Shown piece after piece: positions 37,081 through 50,550 of a stretch of DNA of 64,000 nt. The position numbers and the translations under genes were made by a program. Position 1 is the first letter of the stretch, and every line of letters begins with the position of its first letter. The notes under the pieces are model-generated. The model did not search any database. It was not told where the DNA came from and saw nothing but the letters and a program-made list of their open reading frames with translations. The stretch is from Loxodes magnus (lineage: Eukaryota > Ciliophora > Karyorelictea > Loxodida > Loxodidae). The stretch covers positions 1 through 64,000 of the forward strand of contig CAMPDV010002006.1 in NCBI GenBank assembly GCA_946699065.1, given 5' to 3'.

Positions 37081-39530
37081 TCACTGTCTATTCAAATTTT
37101 TTGAGGATGTAGTTTAAAATTTTTTTTGAAGCATTCTAGCATTTTTTATGAATGATAAAATTAATAATAAAAAAGTTAAAAATATAAAAAATAAATAGTA
37201 ATTAAAACATATCTTTTTTAATAATTTTTATGCTTTATTGACTCTTAACTTTAGAAATTTAAATAAATAGTGTTTAAAATATTTTTTAATTAAGCAAAAT
37301 TTATAAAATTTGATATTGCATTAAATTTTAAAATAAAAGCAAACGTTTAATTAATATTATTAATTTTAAACTTTTTTTATTTCATTCAAAGTTCTACAAA
37401 TAATTATCTATTTTAGTTTTAAATTTAAATAAAAATATAAACTTTATTTATTTACTTCTGATATAATAAAATAATTCATAAATTTAGCTATATTTACTAT
37501 TTTTTTTATTCCATATAATTATTTTATTTTTTCTATTATTAGTCTATAAAATTAATCTATTAATATCTTTCTTTTATTTTTGCCAAGATTTTCTAGACCA
37601 TATTTATTAGAAAGTTTAGATATCAGTAATAAATAATATCAAACAGATATTTCAGCACCAAAACTTTAAGTATTTGAATTACTTCTTTCAGAGATTTTTG
37701 CTTTAATTTAATTAAATTTAATCCATTAAAATAAATAATGCTCTTTTATGAAAAATAAATAAACTTAAAAGTACTTTGAATTAAAATTTCTTTAGTAATT
37801 TTAAAATTTAAAATTAATCAGATTTATATTAAATTTATTAAGAAATAATTTAAGATTAATAAAAGTTTTATTCAAGATAAAAAGTAAAACTTTTTTGAGG
37901 TTTTATTAAACAAAAATATTTTATGTAATTTTATAGAAAATATTAAAAAAATAAACAAAAGACAAGAAGAAATATCTAGGTAAAAATTAATTAAATCTAT
38001 CTCAGATAAGCATTTTTTAAAATAATGTGTTAAAATGATAATTTTAAATACTATTAAAAAATTATATTATAAATTTATTAAAATAAAGAATTTTAAAAAT
38101 GATGATAATTTAAATAATAGCAAATTTATAAAATAAATATGATAAAAAAATTTTTAGAGACTCTGTAGTAGATAAATTGAAATTTTTTAATCTAATTAGA
38201 AAGATAATAAATTAACGAAGTTACAAGAAAATACTAAAAAATAATGTAAGAGTTTAATACTAAAAAATAAGAAAAATAAATTAAAAAATTATTGATTGAA
38301 AGAAATTTTTAATATTTTAATCCTTTTAAATCATACTTTATAATAATTTATTTACAAAAATGTATGGGAAACTTATGATTAGGTTTGCATAAAAAGATAA
38401 CTGAAAAAGAATAAGAGATAATTCAGAAAAAATATAAAATCTATATCTAAGTTATATTATCAAACAAGCAAATTCAAGATATTTTAATAGAAAATCGGAG
38501 ATCTCAGTAAAGTAGCTTACATAATTTATTTTTCAGATAAAATGACAAGTGATTTCTGTGTTATCAGTTAAATATTTTAAATAAATTAAAATTTTTGTTT
38601 AGGAAATACTGCAAAAATATTATTTTATTTTATTATTTAAATATTTTAGAATATTGTTATTATTATACAAACTAAGATTTAACGCTTTGCTAAATTTTAG
38701 CAATTGTTTGTTAATTAATTATTTAGAAAGTTAGTAATCATTTTTATAATTTTTTATGTTATAAATGCTTACTTTTTTTGCATACTCTTATAGTATAATA
38801 TTTTAATAATTACTAATAATTATTAGAAGACTCTGAGGTAAATTTTACTTTAAGATGAATAAATTAAACACTTTTTAGTAAAATTTATGAAAAAACAAAA
38901 ATATTTAAAGCTATGATGGAGATATGGAGATTTCACTTTGTTGCTGTATATAACTTTTTCTTTAGAATGTTTTATAGGAAAATTATAAATTATGTATTAT
39001 TTTTTAATTAAGCAGTGCTTCTAATGACGCTTTTCTCAAAAAAATTTAATTGCTACGATGATAAAATAATAATCCTCAATAATTTATATAAACGACTAAT
39101 TATTAGTTTTGAAGCATTTAAGCAAAAAGATTTAATCTATATAAAAATTAATTAAGACAATCAAAATAAATTTAATTTGTTAATCATAAGCATATCATTA
39201 CAAACTAATAAATCATTTATTTATAACCCTATATCACATATTGCATTTCAACTCCAAATATGACATATATAGATAAGTTGTATGTCTTTCAATATAATAA
39301 AATTATTTCTATAATTTGAGAATTAGTTGAGGGATATATTATATTCCATAGAATTAATTTTGAATAATAGAAATAATGCAAGAAATATCCTTTAAATAGT
39401 TTGTAAAAATTAGTTTCCTAATTATTAAATTTATAAGATATTTTAATACTTCAACTTCATTATAAGATATTAAAATCAATAATTACCATAATTACAAGAA
39501 ATCAAGAAATCAATCAAATTTGTTATTGTT
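37080..39530. other. Extremely AT-rich stretch without recognisable gene
   Basis: Long A/T runs with little G or C. No domain, RNA or convincing coding frame. Confidence 0.5.
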
Positions 39531-39542
39531 ATATTATACCAA

Positions 39543-40030
39543 ATGGCACCTAAGAATAACAGACCTCTCCAAAAAAACATAATAACTCGTTACAGGAAAT
39601 TACAACAATCTCTACCTTCTTTAGATGAAGAATCACAATTTAACAAAGGATATTAAAGCTCTATCAGTGAATTTACGATCTAATCAACACTATGGAATTT
39701 TTTAAATCTGAAAACTCAATATTACGATAGGAATTATCTCTAAATCTGTCTCTGTAGCAAATTTAAGGAAGAATTTTATAAAAAGAATAGATCTTAAAGG
39801 AATTTAAAATTCCAGAAACTCTAAGCCAAAAAAATCCTAATAACTCAACGACCCAATGGATATAAAGCAATAACCTCCAACATAAGAGATTCCCCATCAG
39901 AAAATAATAATATTCTGATATTGTAAGAGTCAGAGAATAAAGTACAGAGTTGTTACCAATTTTTATAAAAATAAAAGAGAGTAATAGAAAAATAATGGAA
40001 ATATATATTTAAAATATACTGATCAAACGT
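39543..40030 (+). CDS. Possible coiled-coil protein gene
   Basis: ATG at 39543 gives MAPKNNRPLQKNIITRYRKL, then QQSLPSLDEESQFNKGYQ. Further on a different frame reads more naturally as coiled coil: MEFFKSENSILRQELSLNLS, GRILQKEQILKEFKIPETL and YSDIVRVREQSTELLPIF. A one-base shift or short intron near 39660 is needed to join them. Function unknown. Confidence 0.3.
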
Positions 40031-40501
40031 AGGCTTACTTTATAGAAAAAAATACTTAAACTTAACAAATAAGCTCCCTATTTCTAATAAACAGTCAATT
40101 AATTTAATAGAAAATAATTGTGAATTGACTTATTGGAAAAAATAATGAAAATTAATCTAAAATTATGACGTAAAGATCCAAGCAAGTTAAGGTGAAAATT
40201 TTTATATAAAATTAAACTCTTTGATTGGTGGCAAACCAAATAAATGAAACCCATCATTAATCTATTATGCTATATTATAATTTTTTTTCTTCATATACTT
40301 AGAACCAATTATATCCTTAAGTAGTATTAATTTATTTATGGATTAACTATCATAAACTTTATTATAACTTTAAGAAATTTAATAAATTAGTTCTAATCAA
40401 AAAAATAATGTTTTCTTAATTTAATTGAGGTTTATTTATATACATTTTTAAAGCTTATTTAATATTCAATAACTTCTCAACTTTGCTTCATAGTCGTAAA
40501 G

Positions 40502-40517
40502 AGCAACCCTCGTTGCT
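40502..40517. other. Short perfect hairpin at inner edge of arm R2
   Basis: AGCAAC-CCTC-GTTGCT. It shares the CCTCGTT core with the hairpin at 386-416. Confidence 0.35.
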
Positions 40518-40559
40518 TATGAACATTTGCTAGAATGAAATTTTACTACTTAGTCGTAA

Positions 40560-41309
40560 TATTAAATTTCAATATTAAATACATTAATAAATGGAGAGAA
40601 ATTTCAAGTTTTTTATACCTTTTAAGTTATCATTTCCCTTCATTTGACAATGGTTTATTTCGTATCTAATCTTTTTTTAGATCCTATTGTTATAAAAAGT
40701 CTTACTAATTCTCTTCAATCTCTTTATTCTTCTTGTCAAGTCATTAGTAGCAAAAGCAGTTTTTATTATATGCTAGGAAGATTTGCAGTATCAGCACTTT
40801 TTTTTCTATTTATGTTTTTATTTTGGAAATAAATTCTATAATTTTTACATTCTTTTTTGTTATCTTAGTTCTTTATATTTCTATCTAATAATTTAATTGA
40901 TAAGTATCAATATCAATTTTAATTTCTTCAATGATCGTTGAAATTCCTCTATTTATTTATCCTAGGATTAACGTCAAAGTTATTCTTCTGTTAAGATTTT
41001 ATTTTGGTTAATTACTTCCATAAAAATGTAATTTCTAAGAAAAATTGTTCAAGATGCATCATCAGTTCTCTTAATTTATTTGAAAGAATGAAATTACTTC
41101 ATCCTGTTTGCTAAGAGTTTTCTTCATTTTGTCAAATTACTTGAATACAGAATAATTTTCTTATTCGATTGTTGAGATGATGACCTAGTTACCTTGTAGT
41201 TTTTACCTTGATTCTATGATAATTTTTTATTGATTTTTGCTTTTTCACTTTTAATCAAGCTTATCTCCTTCCTTTCTTTGCTAATTTTTTATGTTCTGTT
41301 AATTTCCAT
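40560..41309 (-). pseudogene. Conserved arm gene, R2 copy
   Basis: Homologue of the gene at 3208-3707. ATG at 41309 gives MEI like the L copy. Later pieces read GNQVIISTIEQENYS, VFKQFDKMKKTLSKQDEV, TDDASWTIFLRNYIFMEV, KQIEEFQRSLKKLKL, KKSADTANLPSIQQKL and WQEEQRDWRELVRL, but they need frame changes between them. Peptide conservation with the L copy (IIS-IEQEN, QFDKMK, DDASWT, DTANL) argues the family once encoded this protein. Unknown function. Confidence 0.4.
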
Positions 41310-43502
41310 TTTCATGGGTATTTAGAATTAATTTTTACATTTTCATAATGCAGTATAACTTATATAAGTTCATAATTACTTCTTTGTAGGATTTTTATTG
41401 CTTTATTCTATTTTTTTGTAATATGATCAATAATGAAAAATCTAGCATCTATATCAAAATATAATGATTAAAATAAAAATAATGCTTAGAGAGATTCTAA
41501 GGATTAAAAGATGATAAAAGGTAATTATCTGTAAATACTATCAAATATTATTTAAAATAATAAAATAGTTTTTAGTTATTTTTACAGCAAAACATTTTAT
41601 GTAGATCACTAATTTGCTAGATAGTTCAAATTTACTGAGTAGTTAATAAATTACATATTAATTCTATTTAATCTAATGAAAAATGTTTATCTCATTTATA
41701 TATCCATAAAACCTATTAGCAAGATTTAAATTTTAATTAGAAAATTTAATAAAGCTATATATCTATAATTAAGTAAATATTTACTATACCATTTTAAAAT
41801 CTTTGTAGGTTATTAAACTTTTTGTAGCATTTGGAATAGTTAGTAATCTAAATATATTATTTATAGCATTTAAATTTTATACTATTTCTATCCTCCATAT
41901 TTAATAACTTCTGCTTATATACTATCATAATTTGAAGACATATATTGGCATTTTTAACTATTTTTTCTGTAGAAGAAGGATTTTATAAAGATTACTTTGT
42001 TTCTAATTCGCTGTAAAATATTTTTTTATAAACTACTTCTAATTTCCATTGGAAAAGTTTAGGACATTTCACTGAAAGTAACATACATATTGGAAACATT
42101 TTTTTCTTACTTTTTCATTTGTATTTATTCGCTGGAAATTTAAACTTGCTTATTAAAAACTTTAAAATAAAATAGTTCTTAGTCTATTTAAACATTTATT
42201 AGACATTTAGATGCTGGCCAAGTGATAGGTTTTAAACCCATCTACACAAGTTCTACTTTATCAAAATCTAAAATTCGCTTACCCTAAGCTTATTTAACAA
42301 TAAATTATGAATTTTAAAGATTATGTAAAGGAGTTAATAAACTAATGAGATTTTATTAAACAATCATGTCTATTCTACTTTTTCTTTTTTAGTTTATCCA
42401 ATTTACTATTTAATAATTTCTTGCTTTTATATCTTATTATTTGGATATTTTAAAAAATAAGCTTCTTTATTAACCTTATTTGCTTTTTTAAATCATATTA
42501 AAAGTAAAATTAATGTAAAAAGATCAGAATATAATTCAGAATCTCTAATTATAAAAAATTAGCAAAATAATATGATTTTATTTGCTGATATGCTAATAAA
42601 TAGATAATTTAAAGCATTAATTTTCTTTATTAAAAAGTTTATTTTATTTCAAATAAATTTCAATAATTATTTAATTATAAACAATCAATAATTTAGGTTT
42701 ATAATTAACTAATTAGTTATATATACCTTATTTTAAAGTTAAAATATTGATAAAACATAAATAGTAGTGATATATATAAACTAGTTATAAAATAGATTTA
42801 AACTTAAAACCTAATATTTATTTCTAAGAATTAATTGAATATCTCATTTAAATTTCCCATATTTTCTATAAATAATTAAAAAAATTAAATTTTTATTATA
42901 AAAATGTTAGTTTGTTAAAATTATAGTTGTTGATGAATAAAAATTTAATACTTTAATATAGTAATTTTTAAATTATTTACTTAGCATTTAATTTTGTTTG
43001 TCATATAATTATTTATTCTTTTAATAGCTAAAATTTGTTAATATTTTTTTAGTATCTCTTCAATCATAAATAAAGTATTAGATATCTTATTTATTCTAAA
43101 ATTTAAGGTAACGTTTATAATACGGGACATAACTTATTTTAATTATATTAGTTAAAAAATAATTTAAAGATATTGTATAGCATCAAGAAACTCTACAAAT
43201 TTCCATACTAAAATTATTTAGAGCCTTAAATTTTCTTCTACAGTTAATCCATATCTTTCTTATTTTTTTCAAATACAATTAAAAAATTTTAATCAGCTTT
43301 AATAAATTTTTCTTAAGAAATTTTGTTTTTCTTTTATTTAAAAAATTTCTTTCGGTGCTTTAAAACTTCTGAGATGGTAAAAGTTTATTTTTAATTTAAT
43401 ATTTTTACTTAATAAATTTCTCTATTAAATTACTGCGAAAATAACATGCTGAAAAAAATAATTGATATTAAAGTATTAGTCTGAAATTAAAAAAAAAAAA
43501 TT

Positions 43503-43541
43503 ATTCCGTCCAAAAATTTTCCTGTAGTGTAAAACGTTGAG
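43503..43541 (-). repeat. Arm motif, R2 copy 1
   Basis: CCGTCCAAAAATTTTCCTG, then TAGTGTAAAACGTTGAGC, facing left. Confidence 0.7.
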
Positions 43542-43591
43542 CAAAAAAACAAAATTAAAATTTTTACACATTTATCTATGTTTACATTCAC

Positions 43592-43628
43592 AATATTTTT
43601 GGAATTTTTGGAATTTTTGGAATTTTTA
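43592..43628. repeat. Ten-bp tandem repeat (GGAATTTTTG)
   Basis: Three to four tandem copies inside the 274-bp segment that R1 lacks. Confidence 0.7.
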
Positions 43629-43771
43629 AATCTCAGTCCTTACTTTGTATAAATGCTCTCAAGTCCATCTACAACTTTACCAGCTTATTCTTTAAAAATC
43701 AAAAAATTTTTACTTAACCGATTTTTTTACACTTTTATAAATTCAATCTTATTTCAAAATTTTTTTAAAAT

Positions 43772-43815
43772 TTTGGTCCGTCCGAAAAATGTCTTGTAGT
43801 GTAAAACGCTGAGCA
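43772..43815 (-). repeat. Arm motif, R2 copy 2
   Basis: GGTCCGTCCG, then TGTCTTGTAGTGTAAAACGC and TGAGC, facing left. Confidence 0.7.
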
Positions 43816-44257
43816 AAAAAACAAAATTAAATTTTTGGCATTTTATTATGCATTTATTAATTTACAAAAAAAATTAAACTTTTAAAATATATCACTGTTC
43901 TTATTTATATCGAAAAATAATTTTATTCAGATTCAAAAAATTAAAATTTTTTCTTACAAATATTTTTTATAAATTAAAATTATTCCTTTTACTAATATGT
44001 TCAACTCTCTAAAAAATTCCTTTTTAAATTTTCAAACTTTTTTTAAATTCAAAATAAAAAAATAACCAAAATGCTGTAAAAAAATATTCCTTTTATTAAA
44101 AAAAAAAAAAATTTTTAAACTTTTTTCTAAAATATATTTAAAATTCCTTTCTTAAAATTTAATTCCTTTAATTCAAAAATTTTATCACTTCTATCTTTTA
44201 ACACCTTTTAAACTTTTTATACCCTCTCACACCCTTTGTCCCATTTTGCAAAAATTT

Positions 44258-44296
44258 AGTCCATTCAAAAAAATGTCTTGTAGTGCAAAACGCTGA
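44258..44296 (-). repeat. Arm motif, R2 copy 3
   Basis: TAGTCCATTC, then TGTCTTGTAGTGCAAAACGC and TGAGC, facing left; matches the outer R1 motif. Confidence 0.7.
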
Positions 44297-45152
44297 GCAA
44301 AAAAACAAATTTCTTATTTTCACAAAAATTTACACTCAAATATCTATCTTATTACACTAATTAAATACAAAATTAAATTTAAATTAACTTAATTTAACTA
44401 CACCTTCTATTTAATTCACCCATAAACTCCTAAAAAATTTATAAATTAAATATTGCACAGAAATTTTTACAATATAAAAAATTTTATACTAAAAAATTTT
44501 ATAACAGAAACTTTTATACCATAAAACTTTTATAACAGAAAAAAATTATAACAGAAACTTTTATAATTAAAAAGATATTACTTTTATAATTTTCCAAATA
44601 CTTTCTTTCTCTTTCAATAAAAAAATATTAAAAAATTTAAATACTTTTTTTATCTTTATACTCTTAAAATTATTCAACCCTCTCTCTTCTCACAAAACAC
44701 TATTTCTCATTATAAACAATTATAAACATTCCACTATTCTTAAAATAATTATCCTTTTAAAATACTTAAACAATAACGTAATTACTCTTTTTGATTAAAA
44801 AAAAAACACATTCTATCCTTTATTTAGTAAATACTTACACCCTCTTTTATACAAATTTAATCTAATCCAACATACTCTTACACCTCAACAATTTAAACAA
44901 AAACTTATATCATTATACTTTATTATTATTATAATTTATTCAACTACATTGCTACATAATTGCTTAGAGTTGTAACTCAACTTTAGTATACATTAAATAC
45001 ATTATCATTGCTGTTTAACCGTATAATATCATAGTAATATTTATATATGAGTATAACAGTATAACTGTATAACTGTATAACTGTATAATAGATTAGTATT
45101 ATAACAGTATAACCATATAGTAGTATATTGATTATTCAAATACTTAAGTTCA

Positions 45153-47780
45153 TTAATCTTAATAAATATATTAACTTAATAAGTTCATTAATTTAATAAA
45201 AACATCTCATCACATACTTCTATTCAAGTCCTACTCACTCATCTATATGTTGCTTACTTCACAATCACTCAATCTCATTCCATAGGGAGCATATACCTCA
45301 TTCCAATCCAACTACTTTATTATTAAATTAATTAAATTGACACCTACCTATCCCACAGATTCATCAACACTTAACAACCTCTATACATTCCATCTTCTCA
45401 AGTAACCTTTAGAATCCCCAGAATAGATCCATCTTGAATCCTTTGATAATGCCAATGAATATATTGCATATTCGTGACCACTCAAAGTTAATACACACTA
45501 ACCAGCTGAAAAAGATCATATCTTTATGGTTGTGTCATAAGATGCTGATATGATATATCTAGAGTCAAAGGAGATTACTACCGAAGTAACAATATCAGTA
45601 TGTCCCTCTAAAGTTCTCAGGAGAGTACCATCAGGGAAATTCCATATCTTTATGGTTGAGTCATTTGACGCTGATATGATATATCTAGAGTCAAAGGAGA
45701 TTACTACCGAAGAAATAGAAGAAGTATGTCCCTCTAAAGTTCTCAGGAGAGTACCATCAGGGAAATTTCAGATCTTGATTGAGTTTTCAGGATATCCTGA
45801 TGCTGATACTATATGACTAGAATCAAAGGAGATTACTACCTAGGTAACAATATCAGTATGTCCCTCTAAAGTCCTCAGGAGAGTACCATCAGAGAAGTTT
45901 CAGATCTTTATGGTTTTGTCTCATGATGCTGATATGATATATCTAGAGTCATTGGAGATTACTACCGAAGAAATAGTATCAGTATGTCCCTCTAAAGTTC
46001 TCAGGAGAGTACCATTAGAGAAATTCCAGATCTTTATGGTTTTGTCATGTGATGCTGATATGATATATCTAGAGTCAGAGGAGATTACTACCGAGTTAAT
46101 ATCATTAGTATGTCCCTTTAAAGTATTGATTAAAGCAGATTTTTAATAATCTCAGATCTTAATTGTATTATCCCATGAACCAGTGATGATATATTGATTG
46201 TCTGGAGAGATAGCTAATGAGCTGATGCATTTGGAATGACAATTAAGTTCATGAGGATATTCAGTTGCTATATTGGAAAGATCAGCATTACTCAATACAC
46301 AACCGATAAACTTAGTATTCCTTAAATTACATTGATGGAAACTTGAATTGGAGAAATCACATTCAGTAAATGTCATGTCCGATAGATCTGCTTACACTAA
46401 TCTCATGTCGGAGAAATTTTATTATGATGCAAACTTAACATTCAGGTAGTTAAGTATCGTTATCACATTCGATGATAACTACGATACTTCCTATGATGTT
46501 CTAGATAAGTCTAACACCTAATTTAATTTATCAGCCAGTTATTTATCTTATACCCTAGATAACTATAATAAGACTGAGGTTTAAAAGGTTAAGCTTGAGT
46601 GATTTAAAGGATGTTACTTCAAAAACTAAATATCGATACTTTGTTGTTGTATTAGTTGGTTTAGGATTTGATTTAACTAATCGAACGTTAAGGTATTGAA
46701 ATCTACTAAGGCTTATTTTATCAAGTTAGGTTATTCTTAAAATTATTGAACTTAAAAGTTCTATTACTCTAACTAAAGTTCAATAATATATCGAAGTAAC
46801 TGTTAATCATCACTTAAAGCAGAATTTGAAACTTCTTGGCATATTTTAAACTGATATTAGTCTTTTTATATTAGTTACTCTTAAACTTATTACTTGTTTT
46901 AGCTTTAGTGTCTTGGGGAGGCTTAGTCTTAATATAAGTATTATAATTATTGGTTTTGCTATATTTACTATTATTGAAGATCATAAACTTGTTCTTGTTG
47001 GGACAACTTTTATTATTATTGACCTTGACATAGACCTCTTATTACATCTTATTAACTGAAATAAGATTCTATTAACTAACTGGCTTTTTACTGAGTTAAT
47101 ATCTAACCCTATGAATGATCTCTCAGAAAATTGAAGACATTTAAGAGATAATACTGAATATTGTATCGCAAACCTTAATCACTCAAATTTAAATTCTATT
47201 CTTACTTCATCTCATTGATTTCTCTTAGTATATCCGTAAATTACTACTATTATTCTTATAGCTAATACTGATTTGCCTACTGGTGGATATGCTAGCGCTA
47301 TTACTATTATTATTGAATATTGAGCTCCGATAATCGATTCAGTAAACTCTTAATCTTATTCACTCTTTAAGTATATTATTCTATCAAGATCTTGAATATT
47401 CATTTAATTATCTACTAGCAGATATTATTCCACTACTAACTAACACCATTGATACCATTTCTTATAAACTATAGCTGCTCTTATTTCTAAACTTGTTACT
47501 CCTATAACCAATCGAGTTATTGATTTAACCATACTTAATTCAATATTTGATGGTGCTGATGCAACTAAGGCTATATTGGTTATTGTACCATATAGTTTTG
47601 TAGATCCTAAGGACTTATAATAAAAGTTTGCTGGTGATATCTACATACGACCATTCCCGTAATCTAGAATACTGTATTTAAGCAGTTGAAACATGAAATG
47701 CAGTTGCAAGGAAGTTGCTTGGCTTAAAACTAACCTTAATCGAAAGCATTTCTACAGTTAGGACACTGTTACATATCCAT
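45153..47780 (-). CDS. RING-like / Gln-rich coiled-coil / pentapeptide / 7-blade WD40 protein, copy 2
   Basis: Paralogue of the gene at 17245-19890. ATG at 47780; frame open for 875 codons to TAA (45155-45153) followed by TGA, the same TAA-TGA ending as copy 1. Same domain order. Pentapeptide part reads LVQADLSDMTFTECDFSNSS and NADLSNIATEYPHEL. The seven blades carry their own variable residues (ASHDKT, ASWDKT, an ASGYPENS insertion, ASNDST, ASYDTT). The 18-nt length difference from copy 1 keeps the frame, so both copies look under selection as protein. At the conserved blade Trp, copy 1 and copy 2 swap TGA and TGG in several blades (for example blade 6: TGG at 17610-17608, TGA at 45518-45516). 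In one blade Ser-Ser before VVIS is Thr-Gln with TAG. Confidence 0.9.
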
Positions 47781-48009
47781 TTATAAAAAATAAAATTAGT
47801 TTTAGTATTTAGAAACTAATTACAATGAAATAAAAATTAAAATATTTAAAATTTAATTATTAAATTTAATTTATTAATAAAATACAAACTAATAAAGATT
47901 AATTTCTCTTTAAAAATGAGGAAAAAGAGATGATTTATACCCAAAATAAAGGGGACCAAATCATAAAAGATGGGCTCTCCTATCAAAAATTCGAAAATAT
48001 AAAATAACT

Positions 48010-48097
48010 TTAGGTAAGAGACACTGAATCTCCAATCATCGAGACGAAGCCCAGTGTCGTTATTTATTGCCTCATTTAGACAGGATCAACCAGATTT
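48010..48097 (-). rRNA. 18S rRNA 5' fragment (copy 2), internally deleted
   Basis: Only the first ~20 nt of 18S (GGTTGATCCTG) and the distal ~70 nt (GACACTGGGCTTCGTCTCG) remain. About 350 nt present in copy 1 are deleted between them. Confidence 0.85.
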
Positions 48098-48099
48098 AT

Positions 48100-48980
48100 A
48101 CTTTTCTATTTCCATCCACTTTTTCTATTTCCATCCACTTTTTCTATATACTCCTTTCCTCCCCCGTCATTTATATTTCATAAAACTACCCTTCAAATAT
48201 CCATACTACAACCCACCTTTTACCCCTACTTGTCTTAAAAAATATACACTAAACCACCACTATAGGCATCAAGATCTTTTTACCTTCTTAGCCAATCTTC
48301 ATTTCTTATATATACATTTCTCAACTTTTAGATTCACGCCTTTGTCACACATAACTCATTCATCAAACCCATCATTTTTTCTTTCAAGTCTCTTTTCTAC
48401 TTTTTATCTACTTATATTGAATCTTCTTTTCTAAAAATGTAGCACTTAAAGTGCTTAATACTTAAGTATCATCTTCTTCGTTCCATTCTTCATCTATCCA
48501 AACTTTTTCTTTTGCTTTCTCTTTTTTCAAATTTTCATTAATTTGAAATTTTCACTTCCTTTAGAGTCCAAGAAATCTTCTTATTTATGCTTTTTACTTT
48601 TCTTTTCATTCTTTTATCTCTATCCTTCTACTACTGATTAGCACTTAAAAATTCATCTCTTCTTCATCATCATTAGATATCAAGCGACAATACCTTTTCA
48701 AGTTGGTTCTTTAGCAGCTTTTATTTCAAATTTTCAAAAATTTGAAATTTTGTACTTTAATAATCAAAGTAAGTTAAAGTAAGTAAAACCCCAGAAGAGA
48801 TAGTAATGAGAATTTCGATGTAAAACCCTAGATAGATGATACAAAGATAAGTAACTAAAGGAAAGACTAGGTAATACTCGGTAAAATAAGGTAATACTAG
48901 GTAAGATTAGGTACTATTAGGTACAACTTCTTTTTAACTAGGTATTAATAGGTACATGTACTCGGTACAACTAGGTACGA
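48100..48980. other. rDNA intergenic spacer (copy 2)
   Basis: Matches the copy 1 spacer but has a direct duplication of TCCATCCACTTTTTCTAT near 48110 and an extra ~180-bp block near 48540-48720. It then jumps directly into internal 28S sequence. Confidence 0.75.
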
Positions 48981-48981
48981 C

Positions 48982-49350
48982 TGTGAGCGGTTTCTGTCAG
49001 TTCTGAGCTGGCCGTAGGACACCTGTGTTATCTTTTAACAGATGTACCGCCCCGGCCAAACTCCCCACCTAACGGTTTCTCCCACCCAGTTACATTGCTA
49101 GAAAGTTACTGCATGACAGTATAAATAAAGCGACATTAAAAGTAGTGGTATTTCAAGATCACGGCTTCCCACTTATTCTACGCTTCCTATGCCACTCTAC
49201 GCGCCAGACTAGAGTCAATCTCAACAGAGTCTTCTTTCCTTGCTGATTATACCAAGTCCGTTCCCTTGGCAGTGGCATCGCTAGGTAGTAGATAGGGACA
49301 GTAGGAATCTCGTTAATCCATCCATGCGCGTCATTAATTAGATGATGAGT

Positions 49351-49385
<35 letters not shown>

Positions 49386-49425
49386 ACCATTTATTCGTGC
49401 TTCGTTGAATATCATCACCTTGACT

Positions 49426-49456
<31 letters not shown>

Positions 49457-50514
49457 TAACATATCACCTTCACAATGTTTTGCTTTAATTAAACAGTCGG
49501 ATTCCTCCTGCCGCTCCAGTTCTGAGGTAGCCATTCGCCGCAGGGCCGACCACCTTCGTTCATGGCGACAAACTCCCACTTCCGTGAAAATTAAGTTACA
49601 CAATCCCTCCAGTGGAGGTTTCTGCCTGGCCCTCAGAACCAATCTTTCTCCCGAAGTTACAAATCTAATTTGCCGACTTCCCTTACCTACATTATCATAT
49701 TGACTAGAGGCTGTTAACCTTGGAGACCTGCTGCGGTATAGGAACGAATACTCCTACATATTACATGCCGCAAGTTTCATGGATCGTAGTTGGTGCTCCA
49801 GACAACACATACAGTTTACTACTCTTCCATAAATCACGCCTCCCTCGCCGTAATGGATCCAGGCGCACATGTATGTTAGACAGAAAAGACAACTCTTCCC
49901 AGGATCAACCCTGACATATTGCGACATACTGTGTCACCACTATGTAGTAAGTACCTATGGAATATTAACCATATTTCCTTTCCCTCATAAGGTTAGGATC
50001 GGGTGATTCATGATCCAGTGCGGTTCTCATGAAAACCTTCTCCACTTCAGTCTTCCAAGTTGGCATTGGAATACTTGCTACTACCACCAAGATCTGCACT
50101 AATACCTGCTCCATAACTCTTCACAGAATTACCTCCATGCAGATACTACGCCCTCCTACACCAGATGGCAGAGTATGGGCACCCACCTTTCGCAATTTCC
50201 ATTTTCAGGGCTAGTCCATTCGGTAGGTGAGTTGTTACACACTCCTTAGCAGGTTCCGACTTCCATGACTTCCTTCCTACTGTCTAAATGGATTAACGAC
50301 TTTTCTTGCAGACAAGTTCTGTCGCCTTAACTCCATTTCAGGTTGGGCCCTCATCGCCAGTTCTGCTTACCAGGATTGCCCCACTAGGGACATTTATGTC
50401 ATGTCACGTTCATTTATGAAACGTTACTGAACCCATTTAAAGTTTGATAATAGGAGGAAGGAGTGACTCCTCCCGAACCTCTATTCATTGGCTTTACCGG
50501 ATACCACGAAAAGT

Positions 50515-50550
<36 letters not shown>

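Larger units (their letters stand above)
40540..44850 (-). repeat. Repeat arm R2
   Basis: Reverse complement of arm L over most of its length. Examples are the block around 42060 versus 2400 (AAAAATGTTTCCAATA, TGTTACTTTCAGT) and the block around 41060 versus 3430 (GATGATGCATCTTGAACAA). Its right part (42660-44800) also matches R1 directly as the start of the segmental duplication. Three arm motifs face left at 43503-43541, 43772-43815 and 44258-44296. Confidence 0.65.

Noticed and set aside
37080-39530. Possible replication origin in the most AT-rich stretch
   Set aside because: AT-richness is general here and no specific motif supports it.
49122-49303. Insertion in 28S copy 2 considered as a Tetrahymena-type group I intron
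   Set aside because: It contains conserved 28S sequence (CAAGGGAACGGACTTGG); it is the normal core, and copy 1 has a deletion.
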